Assembly: GCA_027605045.1 (NCBI GenBank)
Contig: JAQFWX010000044.1
Span: 206,111 to 270,110, forward strand
From: Phallus indusiatus
Lineage: Eukaryota > Basidiomycota > Agaricomycetes > Phallales > Phallaceae
Direction of reading: 5' to 3'
DNA length: 64,000 nucleotides
Shown here: one piece after another, positions 12,830 to 23,819 of the stretch
Layout: each line of letters opens with the position of its first letter
Numbering within the stretch: the stretch's first letter is position 1
Program-made: the position numbers and the translations under genes
Notes under the pieces: model-generated
What the model was told of the DNA's origin: nothing
The model's input: the letters and a program-made list of their open reading frames with translations, nothing else
Database searches by the model: none

Positions 12830-13887
12830 CTAGTTCGGTCTTTGTCCCGAGCCACGTAGAAACATGCCCATCCATCCGAAAAGAGCGAACATGAAATGTG
12901 TCAGCCAGTTGTCATAAGTCCACGCTAGAGCTGCTCTTCCGAACACGAGACCGTTGTCATTCAGACGTTCCCGTAAAGCGGGAGATGAATGAGGAATCTC
13001 AGGAACGTCGGGATCTTGTTCCAAATAAGAGGTTTTCTCAGATAAGAGATCGGATTGTACAAGCTCGGACGGAATTTGGCGGGCTACTGGGTCCTTTTCA
13101 CTCGAATCTTCTCCGGAGATCAGTTTGTTAAGCTTCGAATTAGGTATCTTTAGTTTATCGGATGTAGATAGACTAGAGCTCTCTGTCTTGTTAGCACTAG
13201 CGATGGTGCGCCATACAGATCCTTGCAAGACAGTGACGCGAAGAAGCTGGGAAACATATGCTACAGCCACGGCGAGACCCAGAAGGACAAACGCGCTTAA
13301 ACAGGAGACTATCATGACTGCTATCATAGGACTGTAATCGGATTGTGAACCATGCGCGTTGGAAGAAGCGGCAGCTAAGTTATCATCGAAGTTGTGAGTT
13401 TCGTCGTCGTCAGCTGATAGTAGCGCAGGCGAGGAGGGTCTAGAGGGCATTGGCGAAAGCATTGACAATGCATGACCCTGGTCTCCTGTTGAGTCGAAAC
13501 CCAGGGCTTGCACTTTCGCGAGATGGCGTTGTGCTCCTATATATGGACTCGACAAGCCGGGGTCCGAGAAGGCAGAATCCAGCGGAACTAATTTGGGGGA
13601 AGAGCTGTCGTTGTCACCGACAGGCGTGTGCGGGATATTGTCCAGATCCAAACCATTTTCGAAATGGGAATCAATATTTATGTTGTTACTAGGGTTGTGG
13701 AGGTATACTTGTCTATTGGCATTCTGAGATTGTGCATCTTGTTTTGCTCTGTTGAAGATGGTTAGGGTATGTCTGTCCCAGCATTCCATCGAATCTCAAC
13801 TCACAGATCATCGTGTTGTCTGTCGACTGGCCTGGCAGCGACCCCAGTGAGTAGGGCGACAGAGGTGAGCAGCAGTGGTGCATTCAT
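12830..13887 (-). CDS. Small membrane protein with signal peptide and two predicted helices, unknown function
   Basis: The ATG at 13887 opens a typical signal peptide (MNAPLLLTSVALLTGVAA) followed by RPVDRQ. One intron (GTGAGTTG...CAACAG, about 13747-13803) joins it in frame to a long exon ending at the TAG at 12830-12832, giving about 325 residues. The middle is polar and acidic, rich in Ser, Asp and Asn. A strong transmembrane segment follows (MIAVMIVSCLSAFVLLGLAV), then another Ser/Lys-rich loop, and a second hydrophobic stretch near the C-terminus (FMFALFGWMGMFL). I do not recognise the family. The layout suits a single-exon-type basidiomycete membrane protein of the secretory pathway. 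It is divergent from the transporter at 14229, with about 340 bp between starts. Confidence 0.7.
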
Positions 13888-14228
13888 GATCAAATCAGAC
13901 AGGAGACGATGACGAAGCCGGAAACGTTGCAGCCAGTGCCACGTTGAACCTTGAAAAAGCACGTTCTGTCACACTGGTCACGCTTGCTGGAGCGCAAACT
14001 AACTGTGATGACTTCATCCGGAGAAAATAGACTTTACAGCTCCAAAACAATTTAAATGAATTCCATTCGAATACAGAACATTTCGTGCTCGTGTACTGAG
14101 TGCACGCGTTATGCTGGCGTAAGGGTTCTACTTCTGGGTGGCTTATGTAATCTCTTGTCGTCGTCGGAAGCCTTGGCACAGCCTGAGCTTCGCCGTCCTC
14201 TCCTTAACTCATACAAGAGTTCTACAAA

Positions 14229-15667
14229 ATGGCTCCAGCTTCGCAAAACTCGTCGCGGACCGTCGTTGTTTGTGTTTTAACTACATACTTTTGGGGTTTT
14301 TCAGCTAACGTTGCTTCTCAGATGGCGACAGTGTTGTTCTACCTGGTTGCTGCATTAGTTGTGAGTAATGGACGTCAATCTGTGGTAATATGTCATATCA
14401 AACATATATATTTTAGATGGTTTTTGCGTACGTCGTTTCCCACCCAAAATCCTAAATGACATTGATCATGTGTGTCTATTAGAAATAAATGGGTTCTCGT
14501 GAAGACATCAGTCCCATTATTCTTCCTTTTTACACAACTGGTCATCGCTGTCGTACTTTTCGTCATCTCTCATTTCATCGGACTGTTTAGTATTCCATTC
14601 ACGTTAAACATGCAAATTATTCGGGGCATGGCACCGCTGGTCTGTGTCAATGTATTAGGACTAAGGTGTGTCGCGAATTGAGTCAAAAATATTGCGCGCA
14701 TTAACCATCAACTATATCCTCGTTTCTAGTTTCAATAATTATACTTTGAAATATGTAGACGCATCATTTTATCAAGTTGCTAGAGGACTCGTTCTACCTT
14801 TCACGGTTTTACTTTCCTACATTTTTCTTAACTCTCGACCATCCACAAGAGTATTACTTTCCTGTAGTATTGTGACTTTGGGATTTTTCATTGGTGTCTT
14901 ACTAGACGACTACAACACCACTCCACCATCTACAAATCCTTCGGAACCCACAGCTCCTTCGACATTGAATATACTCGGAATTCTATTCGGTCTTCTATCC
15001 TCCCTCACGACGGCATCATCCGCAATTATCATCAAGCGCAGTCTCGCAACATCAGTCGTTGAAGGTAGCACCGTCGCTTTGGCATGGTATTCTAATCTAT
15101 TGAGTGCTATCGTACTACTTCCGCTCGTATGGGTGGTCGGCGAGTCTGAAGCAGTGTGGGATTTGCTCTTTGGACTGTCAGAACAAGAGAGAGATCGATT
15201 TTTGTACGGCGCTGCGATTACGGTACGTTTCTCTTCATGGATACTGTCATAGCATCAAACTGATTGTTGATAATTCGTTTTAGGGTGTCTTTGGTTTCCT
15301 CATCTGTATTGCAGGGTTTTTAAGCATCAAAGTGACATCACCAATAACACACATGGTGTCCTCTGCTGTCCGTGGTGTTGCAAGTAGCCTACTTGGTGTA
15401 TTGCTGTTCGGTGAAATCATCACTGGGTGCGTACTGATGTCTTCTCAGGTGACATGAAACACAGATTAAAGATGAGCTCTCTTTTACAGTGGTCGGGCAG
15501 CATCAATTACCGCTATCCTTGTCGGGTCAATATACTACACTTGGGTCAAAAACGCCGAACAAAACGAAGGGAATCAAAATGATCGAGAAAGAGAAAAAGA
15601 ATTAGAGATGGAACAGGTGCAGAGCAACGGAGATTTAGAAAAAGGACGAAGGACACCGGTGCGGTAG
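14229..15667 (+). CDS. Nucleotide-sugar transporter, GDP-fucose transporter-like (SLC35C / TPT family)
   Basis: This is a ten-helix antiporter of the Golgi or ER of the triose-phosphate/nucleotide-sugar transporter group. The protein starts MAPASQN at 14229 and ends TPVR at the TAG 15665-15667, about 390 residues over about six exons. A tiny exon (ATGGTTTTTGC, from about 14416) joins the first helix to NKWVLVKTSVP after a second short intron. Family signatures include VNVLGLSFNNYTLKYV, followed by FYQVARGL, IKVTSPITHMVSSAVRG and GVLLFGEIITGGRA. The order and wording of these blocks are closest, from memory, to the GDP-fucose transporter branch, but substrate cannot be proved from sequence. 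The C-terminal tail is short, acidic and cytosolic. All introns join in frame. Confidence 0.85.
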
Positions 15668-16119
15668 AAGTTTGATCGCGGAAGAATGGACCGCTAATTA
15701 TCGATATACACATGCTATGCTCGATACCCAATTAGTCGGAGTCTCACGTAGAGATCACTCCTTTATATTATAGACATAATAAAAGGTATTTATGACCAAT
15801 TAATCGATATAATCAATCCATCTTGTGTATGAATTCCGGATCGCAACTTCGACGGTGTGTAGTTTATTTTTAGTGGCTATGACCCCGCCCAACCGCTCGG
15901 CAGCAAATAGTCAGTGAGTGGCTCATATGCTATCCGCCAGCATGACAACTGAAAACATCTTTTACAAACTTCTCCCTCCTTCTAGTCTTTTATCTAAATA
16001 TTAGAACCTTGGTCACCTGCTTTCTCTGAAGTAACTCTCACATGGAGTCAGTTTTAGTGAAAAGGTATAAAAAAAGGTATAAAATTGGGCTCCATCGGTG
16101 GAGCAACATTGAATAACAA
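15668..16119. promoter_or_regulatory. Intergenic with two TATA-like boxes upstream of the glutaminase gene
   Basis: Two TATAAA-type elements lie at about 16066-16072 and 16078-16084, roughly 35-55 bp before the ATG at 16120, which suits a core promoter for the secreted enzyme. The rest of the 450 bp shows nothing clear. Confidence 0.5.
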
Positions 16120-19100
16120 ATGCACACGAGATTTTACTTCTTTCATATTCTTTCAATCTTCATTTCGCTAGCGAATGCCGCAGTGACATGGACTGCAACA
16201 CCTTTGAATCCTCCGGCTGTTCCTCTTGCAGTCCGATCACCCTATTTGTCTGCATGGCTTCAACAAGGCTCCGGACAAGCTTTGAATGACGCTTGGCCTA
16301 GTTTTTGGACTGGGATGGTAAGTTGGCTTACATTTTCTCTTTCTTCTTTTTATTTCACTTTCGCCCGTATAGACGCTGGGTTGGGCTGGTCTGGTTCTTG
16401 TGGACGGAACCCCTTACACATTCCTCGGCGCACCTGGTGGATTACAGAGTAATGTTCTGAAAGCAACTCAAAAGAATTTCACAGTAAGAGCAACTTTACA
16501 AGTGTACTCCACTCGTCATGACTTTGTTTCATAGTATACTTCTACCCAAAGCACTTTTGTTCTTTCCGCTGGACCAGTCGACATTATTGCCAACTTTCTT
16601 AGTCCTGTAGAAGTAAATATTTCCTATACTGTCAATTCTTAACATAAACCTGAGTTATTTTAAGCCTTCCGATCTGGTTAAACAATCGTTGCCCTTCTCA
16701 TACCTCTCTGTCACGGTCCAGTCTTCCGATGGCAATCCACATCATGTCCAAGTTTATACGGACATTAGTGCAGAATGGGTCTCAGGTGATCTTTCTTTGA
16801 CTGCAAATTGGAGTACGACTTCTGCGAATGGGATAATTACCCACCAAGTCCAACTGGAGGATCAGACCGTTTTCGGGGAAGTATCTGACCGTACCCAATG
16901 TAAGCTTTTTATGAGTTTATGACGTCGATTTTTTTACTTACATCCAATTAGACGGCTCGGCATTCTACTCAACTAGTGATGTGCATAACAGTCGTCTTCT
17001 AACATTTCATTATCGTAACATGTTAGTAATATAGGTGACGACCACTTTTCAATCTGGACGGGATATCGTTGTCCGAAACCAATTCGCTTCTTCTGGAGCT
17101 CTGCTAAACACGCAAGATTCGAATTTCCGGGCTATCAGTGATGATTGGCCTGTGTTTGGGTTTGCCAGAGATTTTGGTAATATCTCATCGAGTTTGAATC
17201 ATAACAAGTTGGAGCCTTCAAGCAAGATCGGACCCACCTTGGCCTGCGAAATGAATCAGGAGAATACGGTTGTGTTTACCATTGGACACGTCCGAGACCC
17301 ATTGGTAGAGTATATCACTATCGATGGTATTCAAAACCGCACGGCTTACTGGAAGACTGAATACAAAACTGTCGAGGCAATCGTATGTCTGATCATTTGC
17401 TCATTATGTTGCACTAGAAATCAATCCTTTCTTAGATTGAAGATTTCCTGCCATCGTATTCGACCGCCTTGGATAGTGCTAATTCTATCGATGAAAAGAT
17501 CTCAGCTGATGCTCTCAAGATCTCTAGCGACTATGAGGCTATTGTTGAATTATCCGTAAGGCAAGCTCTGGGCGCGTGTGAATGGACCATAGGCGAGGAC
17601 CTGAACGCTTCTGACATTATGGGTTTTTTGAAGGGTGCGTCTCGTCGCTTTTGCTTGAACATTTATGATTGACAACTGGCTCTACGTAGAAATCTCATCC
17701 GATGGAAACGTCAATACTGTGTTTGTTCTAATACCTGATATTCGAAGCGCATCTCACCATTAAACCTTGTTCTACTATAGGGACGTGATATTCCCTTCTT
17801 GGCCTTTGTTTTTGTACTTGAATCCAGAGCTAGGCAAGTACCTCCTAGAACCCTTGTTCAAGTATCAAGCAAGTGGGCTATATCCCAACAAATGGAGCAT
17901 TCATGATATGGGTGAGCAAAACGTCCTTTCACGCGCCTTACAATGATGCTTAGCTAGGCTAGGATCGAGTTATCCGAAAGCTCTAGGTCACAATGATGGG
18001 TTGGACGAAGCAATGCCCGTAGAAGGTTCGTATTCACGGCACGAGCACTATGAACAAGTTGACTTATTTCCCGTGATATCGTAACAGAAAGTGGGAACAT
18101 GCTTATCATGACCCTCAGTTACACTCAAAAGAGCAAGGACCAGAGTTTGATCACGACCTACGTATGCGATTTGGTTTTCTTGTGTTGAATGCGTGTCAAT
18201 CTGCGTTGTAGCCTAACCTTTTAGATCAATGGACCCAATACCTTATCGCCGATTCTCTTATTCCCGCGAACCAGTTGAGTTGACTGCTTTTTCAAGAAGC
18301 ATCCGGCTATACGCTTAAGATCCGTATAGACTCTCAACAGATGATTTTGCTGGAACATTGCCCAACCAGACAAATCTTGCCATTAAAGGGACCATTGGTA
18401 TCAAAGCCATGTCTATTATTGAAGGGATGCTTGGCAATCATAGTGCCGAGGCGAATTACAGTGTATGTCAATAATGTTTGCATCATTTTCATTTAGAACC
18501 CTTGTTCCTCATCTTGGACACCATTATCAGGCGATAGCTACGTCATATGCACCACAAATCGAAGCCTTTGCTACAGCGACTTCGCCGATTAATGGAATGA
18601 AGCATTTGGAGCTTAATTATGGTAATACAACCAGCTGGGGATTATCTTACAACTTATTGGGAGACAAACTACTGGGTACGGGTGTTTTCGGTCAAAATGT
18701 CTTCGAAATGCGTACGCGTTATCCCTTCTTCTATGCTGGATAAACAATTAACTGCGGATTAGAATCGGACTGGTACCAAACTGTAGCACGTGAGTTTACG
18801 CTGCCTAATTCGTGATTACCGCATAGAAAGCCTTTGTATATTAGTGGAATTCGGAGTTCCTCTTGATACTCGTCATACATATACCAAGTCAGGTACGTAT
18901 ATAGTCGTTATTGCAAAGCCACGCCGCTCATAAAACTCTTTGGTCACAAGACTGGCAAATGTTTACAGCTGCAATTGCAACCAGTAACGTCACCCGAGAC
19001 CTCCTCGTCACCCGCCTTCGGGCGTACTTGGCAAGCGGTGTGAATAGTGTACCATTGAGCGATTGGTACCAAGCCACCGACGCGGTGGTGCAAGGGTTCC

Positions 19101-19208
19101 AAGCTCGGTATGTCCCTTGCTTCTTGAATGGTGCATTGCCACTTTTCATTAATTAAACATCCTTCAAGACCCGTGGTTGGCGGACATCTTGCTTTGCTAG
19201 TCGTGTAG
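16120..19208 (+). CDS. Secreted glutaminase GtaA-type protein (DUF5127-DUF4965-DUF1793)
   Basis: The family includes the extracellular glutaminase A of Aspergillus, which deamidates glutamine. The ATG at 16120 begins a classic signal peptide (cleavage near LANA-AVTW). Then come PPAVPLAVRSPYLSAWL and WAGLVLVDG, typical of the N-terminal domain, and later DWPVFGFARD, SYPKALGHNDG, GTLPNQTNLAIKG and the C-terminal SDWYQATDA. About nineteen introns of about 50-60 nt cut it into short exons. The final one, beginning after the intron at about 19110-19168, encodes PVVGGHLALLVV and ends at the TAG 19206-19208. The protein is about 680 residues and carries many N-glycosylation sequons. All junctions I checked stay in frame. 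Activity on glutamine is inferred only from the family. Confidence 0.88.
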
Positions 19209-20449
19209 TATATCCGCAGCTATATTTATCATTTTGGTATACATACATACCTGATATTCCGCTGATCGTAATTCAAATAAGAGTGTGACTAGGCGCGATG
19301 TCACGTATCGGTCACTCCTATAACCGGCTCTTTTCCCTCGTTTTACGCGATTTGCAGATCCTGACTTGAATCTTGAATTGATTTTATTTATGAATCGTAA
19401 AATATAATGGACTGCGATGGACTGCGATTATCAGCCACCATCAGCCACCCATACATACTGAATATCGGATGAAATGCTATTTATGCCCTAGGGGTAACAA
19501 AGTAAACTGTTACACGTTGCATAACGTATTTCGATGGTGCTTGATCATTTTGAAAGTTTCGAGAGTATCATTCTAAATGTTTGGCACCTTCCATTAGCTT
19601 CTGCGGGTAATTTCCAATACTTCACCCGCTCAGACTGTCAATAATCCGGTCTCTTAATGAACACATGTCAGCCCATGTCAGCTCGAGATTCTATTCGGCT
19701 TCCAATCTTCCAATACCTTCCATTTGCTGACGACGTTTTTTCCCTCGACCTCCATTAATGTACGACGTTTGCTACACGACACGTGAACTCTGGAAGTCAA
19801 AAGAACAGATAAACCATACTCAACTTCAGAATGGCGCGCAAGTGAAAGTTGTCCGAAAACCACGACTACCAGCTCGGAACGGCGTTCCTGACTTTCGGAA
19901 TTTTTACTGATCCTAACGGAGGTTCTACGGTTTATTTTATCTTTCTCTCAAGGTGAGGCTGGCGAGGCTTTGTTATATACTTCGCCTCACTACCGACTAA
20001 TGATGTTTAGGTTCTTGTTGATCTTTTTAGTGGTCACATCCGGGTCCCGAGAAATGATTTAGTCGCCAACCTTGTTCATTGTAGCGACGGGATGTTGGTT
20101 TTTAATGAATTGTGCCGATAAGCGTTGCACAGCCTCAGTGATAGCTGTGTGGTGGCTGTGCAGGAAGGATCATCACCCGCGTTTCTAAAGAATGCAAGGC
20201 ACCTCCGTCCGGTGCAATTTTCGAGAGGGAATACTAGACAAGATGAATATTTTGTTTTTTTTTCGCATTGGAAAACACAGGTGAATATTAGGAGTCATGT
20301 CTGCTCCTCCCACTGTCTCACCGGACTGTTGTCCGGGTAATCCGGCATTACATTTCCTTTCACCCTGTTTAAATGCACTGTCAACTATGTTCATTTTTTT
20401 CGAAACCCACCAACACCTTAACCCATCCCCTTCGTTCCCTTAGTCTATT
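19209..20449. other. Intergenic; nothing coding recognised, small duplications only
   Basis: Around 19408-19450 two short tandem duplications occur (GGACTGCGAT twice and ATCAGCCACC twice). A pyrimidine-rich stretch just before the F-box-like ATG (about 20400-20445) resembles a fungal core promoter. I see no other gene. Confidence 0.45.
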
Positions 20450-21421
20450 ATGACCTCCTTATCTCGTGTCCCACAACAACGAGGACGGGGAGAAACACTG
20501 CAAACCTTGGTTTATTCCAAGAAGCACCATCCCACCCCCACAAAGAAATATTGGAGCAGACGGATTTCTCTTTCTGACCTCCCACAAGATCTCGTCAGAA
20601 TAATCCTTGAAAATGCAGCAGTGATGTGCCCTAAAACCGCGATCGCTCTCACACTGGTTTCAAGGCAGGTTCACGCCTGGGTAGAACACATTCCCTACCA
20701 TACTGTCGTCCTTTGGACGTCACATTCCATCGATCTTTTCCGCGTCCCCTTCAACTCAAAGCCGAAATCTTTTTTTGCACAACATGTGCAGAACCTTTTC
20801 ATCAACGGGAAATACGGAATGGATATTATCCTCGCGTGCACTAACGTAAAACGACTGGCCGCATATCCACTATCACTTATCCCCCTGTCAGACTTGGGAA
20901 TCAATTCACCAACAGACAAACCCCCTCCTGACGATGCATCGCGGTATCACGACGAATTTTGTAATCGCCCTGTGGAGATCATGCTGCTAGGTTATCTTGA
21001 AGATGTTTCATGGTCATCGTCGTTATTTCACCACGTCAGATATTTATATTTCGGGATCGATCGACCAACTGCAGAAACAGCCGCTGCCATTGCTCTTCTT
21101 CCCTGCCTCACCTATTGCGCATTTCCTTACGACGGAGACGAGCGATTGGACGATCTGCTTATCTCGACCGTCTCGATTCTATTGCAGTCTAAATCCTTAG
21201 CGTACCTTATCATTCACATTAACGAGGAACAAGAGAGCTGTGATCCAACCAAAAAGAATTCAATTTGGAAGCAATTGGTCTGCATCAATGACCGAAGACT
21301 CCTTGTCGGGAAAGAGAGTTGTTTCGATGGTGATGATTGGTTGGAGACCGTTAATAATAATATCGATATGTGGGGGGCTTGGATAATGGAGTACAAGAAC
21401 TGGCGCAATTTCGTCGCTTGA
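20450..21421 (+). CDS. F-box-like protein of the Agaricomycete type (intronless)
   Basis: A single open frame of 323 codons starts at the ATG at 20450 and ends at the TGA 21419-21421. Near residues 40-85 it reads ISLSDLPQDLVRIILE, then TLVSRQVHAWVE and YHTVVLW, the usual shape of an F-box-like segment in mushroom genomes. The rest is a divergent, leucine-containing region without clear repeats. F-box proteins recruit substrates to SCF ubiquitin ligases. Mushrooms carry many such genes with unknown targets. It is convergent with the ArfGAP gene. Confidence 0.7.
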   Translation: MTSLSRVPQQRGRGETLQTLVYSKKHHPTPTKKYWSRRISLSDLPQDLVRIILENAAVMCPKTAIALTLVSRQVHAWVEHIPYHTVVLWTSHSIDLFRVPFNSKPKSFFAQHVQNLFINGKYGMDIILACTNVKRLAAYPLSLIPLSDLGINSPTDKPPPDDASRYHDEFCNRPVEIMLLGYLEDVSWSSSLFHHVRYLYFGIDRPTAETAAAIALLPCLTYCAFPYDGDERLDDLLISTVSILLQSKSLAYLIIHINEEQESCDPTKKNSIWKQLVCINDRRLLVGKESCFDGDDWLETVNNNIDMWGAWIMEYKNWRNFVA

Positions 21422-21720
21422 CACGGGTTTGGAGGATAGATATATGCTATTTATATGAGACACGGACGATAGCCTTGTTTGACGGACTTTTTTTGGTTTT
21501 TCGGGTTTGGACTACGTTTTAGGTAGTATGTATTAGGTTGACGTTGACGTTGACATTATCGTTAATGATGTACTTTTACGAATGTTTTTTGAATGTTGAG
21601 GTATTAACGGTGTAAATTATTGGGTGATGAGCGTATTCAAGAATAAATAAATAAATAAAACTAGAATACTACGATATAGGGCACTTGGAATAGCTGCAGA
21701 GTTGTCACGATTCAATCGAT
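21422..21720. other. Convergent intergenic region with short AAAT repeat
   Basis: The stretch is AT-rich with an (AAAT)n tract at about 21643-21659 and GTTGACGTTGACGTTGACA near 21537. It holds the two 3' UTRs and nothing else that I can see. Confidence 0.4.
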
Positions 21721-23296
21721 TCACGAAGTCCATTGGTTGTACTGTGGCGTAGACGAATAACCGGCCTGTGATTGTTGCCATTGCAAGTAAGTCGCGTGAT
21801 CCATGGGTTGTCCTGGGAACGGCTGCTGCTGCTGCAAGTTGGGTGGAGGTGTGAAGCCTTGGGGTGTATTCAAGTAACTCTGATTAAAGATTGGGCCTTG
21901 TTGGTAATTATATGGCTGGAAAGCTCCTGGCTGCGAGTTATGAACCGTTCCTATAAGATTAGGGTGACTTTGCGTTTGCACCAACATTTGCTGTGGGTAT
22001 GGTGAAGAGTGTTGAATGGAGGACAATCCGGCAGCTGATGCCGGTTGTGTGAACGGGTTATAACCAGTGAGTGCACCTTGGTGCACAAAAGGTGTTTGTT
22101 GTCCTGTCATAGGCGAAGCATAATTTAATCCTTGAGTAAAGTGTTGTGTTGGTTGCGGTAATAATCCTTGAGAAGATAAGTGTTGTGGAGGTTGGGATGA
22201 TAATATGCTGGTAGAGGTATTAGGAGATGTTGCAAAAGCGGTTCCTACGGGGTTTCCGTTCAAGTTCGACACTGGGATAGATGATATACCTGGATTGGTA
22301 GTTATGGGACTAGCGACTTGGGGGGTAGCACTCATACGAAGGCCATCGTATTGATTTACATTAGGCGGAGTTGACTGTTGAGCTGATTGATTTGATAAAG
22401 ATATTAAATCATTCCAGACAGAGCTCTGTTCAGCGGACGGGATGGACGACCGCGACGCGGGAGTGACGGACGATGTTGGTTGAGATGGGGATGAACTGAG
22501 TCCAGGCTGTGCTTGCGCTTGGGCGGGTTGATCTTTTGGAACGGTAGGTGGAACGGGTGAAGGTCTACGAGCCAAAGGACTTGTTCTCTCTGCGGAAAGT
22601 TGATCTTGTGGTTTCGCCATGAATCGTTTAGACTCATATTTGGCTTCAAAAGACGGGTTTGAGAGTGATTCGGCGTAAAGAAAAGGAGAGACACTCGTAC
22701 CTCGAATGTATTTCTCCATTTCGCTATCTCTCTCCGAACCTTCACGATTTGCGGGGGGTGAGTGACGCGCTTCATTTGGGTTGTATTTGTTATTTGAAGC
22801 CATGTTTCCAATCGATTTCATAACCTCAGTGATCCTCCGTCAGACAGGTTGTTAATAAAAGCCGTGGAGATGGATATACTTCAACTTGTTCCTTGGACCA
22901 AGAATCCATAGTTACACTTTTCCTATTGAGAAAATATTGAATCAGACAATATGGTCAAGCAAAAATATACGACCCGAGATTGCAGCGTACACTTTCGTAA
23001 CATGTGTTCCGATTTTACGATGGATGCCTGCACAATGAACGCTGAACACAAAATTGAGAAATAACAAATTACCCAGAGACGAGATAACACACCAAAGGAA
23101 TATGCCTAAATTGTGAGAGGCCCATCGTGGTCCCTTTGCTTTACAGTCCGCACAAGTGTCTCATTGTATATTTCAATACCGCAAAGTACGGAGAGCTGAG
23201 AGAGAAAGATTACACACCATTTCCAGGCTGTTTGTTGATTAAATCAAGTAAAATACGCTGATTTTTATCAGCAGTTGCTTTGCTTATGCTTGACAT
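21721..23296 (-). CDS. ArfGAP domain protein, AGE2/SMAP type
   Basis: This is a GTPase-activating protein for Arf GTPases in vesicle traffic. The zinc-finger part is scattered over very short exons that only appear after splicing. Exon 1 (23296-23218) starts [19 protein letters not shown]; the next gives [18 protein letters not shown]; then [32 protein letters not shown] and MKSIGN. The four Cys of the CxxC...CxxC finger and the arginine finger (GIHRKIG) are present. [14 protein letters not shown] follows. A further intron (about 22655-22712) joins EKYIR to AKYESKRFM. The long last exon is Pro/Gln/Ser-rich and ends QYNQWTS, a disordered tail typical for the group. It includes WNDLISL, seen in SMAP/AGE2 relatives. 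The total is about 420 residues. Confidence 0.88.
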
Positions 23297-23585
23297 TCGT
23301 ATGTTTCGGTAGTAGTGGTAGTGGTGGTTTTAGGAGGTTGAGACTGACGCGGAAGCAATTCACCCATATGTGACAGTGCAGCCGGGCCCAAGTCATCAAG
23401 TTATCAACAAATTATGTGTATGTATTCATCAAGATAAACATTAATTTCAGCAGAATAGTGTTTTAAGGGAATAGAAAGGCAAAAAAGGGTATTGGCGCAA
23501 TAACGGGAGCGCAGCGCGAAATAGAAAGGTCCATCATTAGATGAATAAATCGAACGAGAGGAGTCTGTAGATTATGGGGAAAAGA
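23297..23585. other. Intergenic; nothing recognised
   Basis: This is the likely upstream region of the ArfGAP gene and the 3' flank of the small Cys-rich gene. It contains a GGT/AGT-rich stretch at about 23308-23330. No gene seen. Confidence 0.35.
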
Positions 23586-23810
23586 TTAACAGTAGTAAGG
23601 GCAATTTCTGCTGCAAAAACCGTGTTTCATTCGGAGCCACTGACGATCTCTGCACTGAGGACGTGCGCAGCTCTGGCAGTCCCGGCCATGGGTATGCATT
23701 GCGCTATAGTAACACCTCCGGTTGTTGCAGTCTGAATACACGCTCGGTTCTACGTCACGGTCATGCGGGCAGAGACTGAAGGTAATGTATGACATGACGT
23801 ATTTGCACAT
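23586..23810 (-). CDS. Small Cys/His-rich hypothetical protein
   Basis: The ATG at 23810 opens a 74-codon frame starting MCKYVMSYITFSLCPHD. It carries about eleven Cys and several His in CxxC/CxxxC/HxxxxxC-like spacings (DCNNRRC, SAMHTHGRDCQSC, RPQCRD, CSRNCPYYC). Agaricomycete genomes hold many short proteins of this appearance, opening with M-C-x-Y-V and a C-x-H pair. I know of no function. Zinc binding is a reasonable guess from the ligand pattern. There is no signal peptide. A CAG just before the ATG could also be a splice acceptor, so the true start might lie further upstream. Confidence 0.45.
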   Translation of the reverse strand: MCKYVMSYITFSLCPHDRDVEPSVYSDCNNRRCYYSAMHTHGRDCQSCARPQCRDRQWLRMKHGFCSRNCPYYC

Positions 23811-23819
23811 GTCTGTCAC

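Noticed and set aside
12898..13692. Plus-strand frames opposite the small membrane protein gene
   Set aside because: The minus strand carries a signal peptide, an in-frame intron and a clear transmembrane segment; the plus frames are fragments without features.
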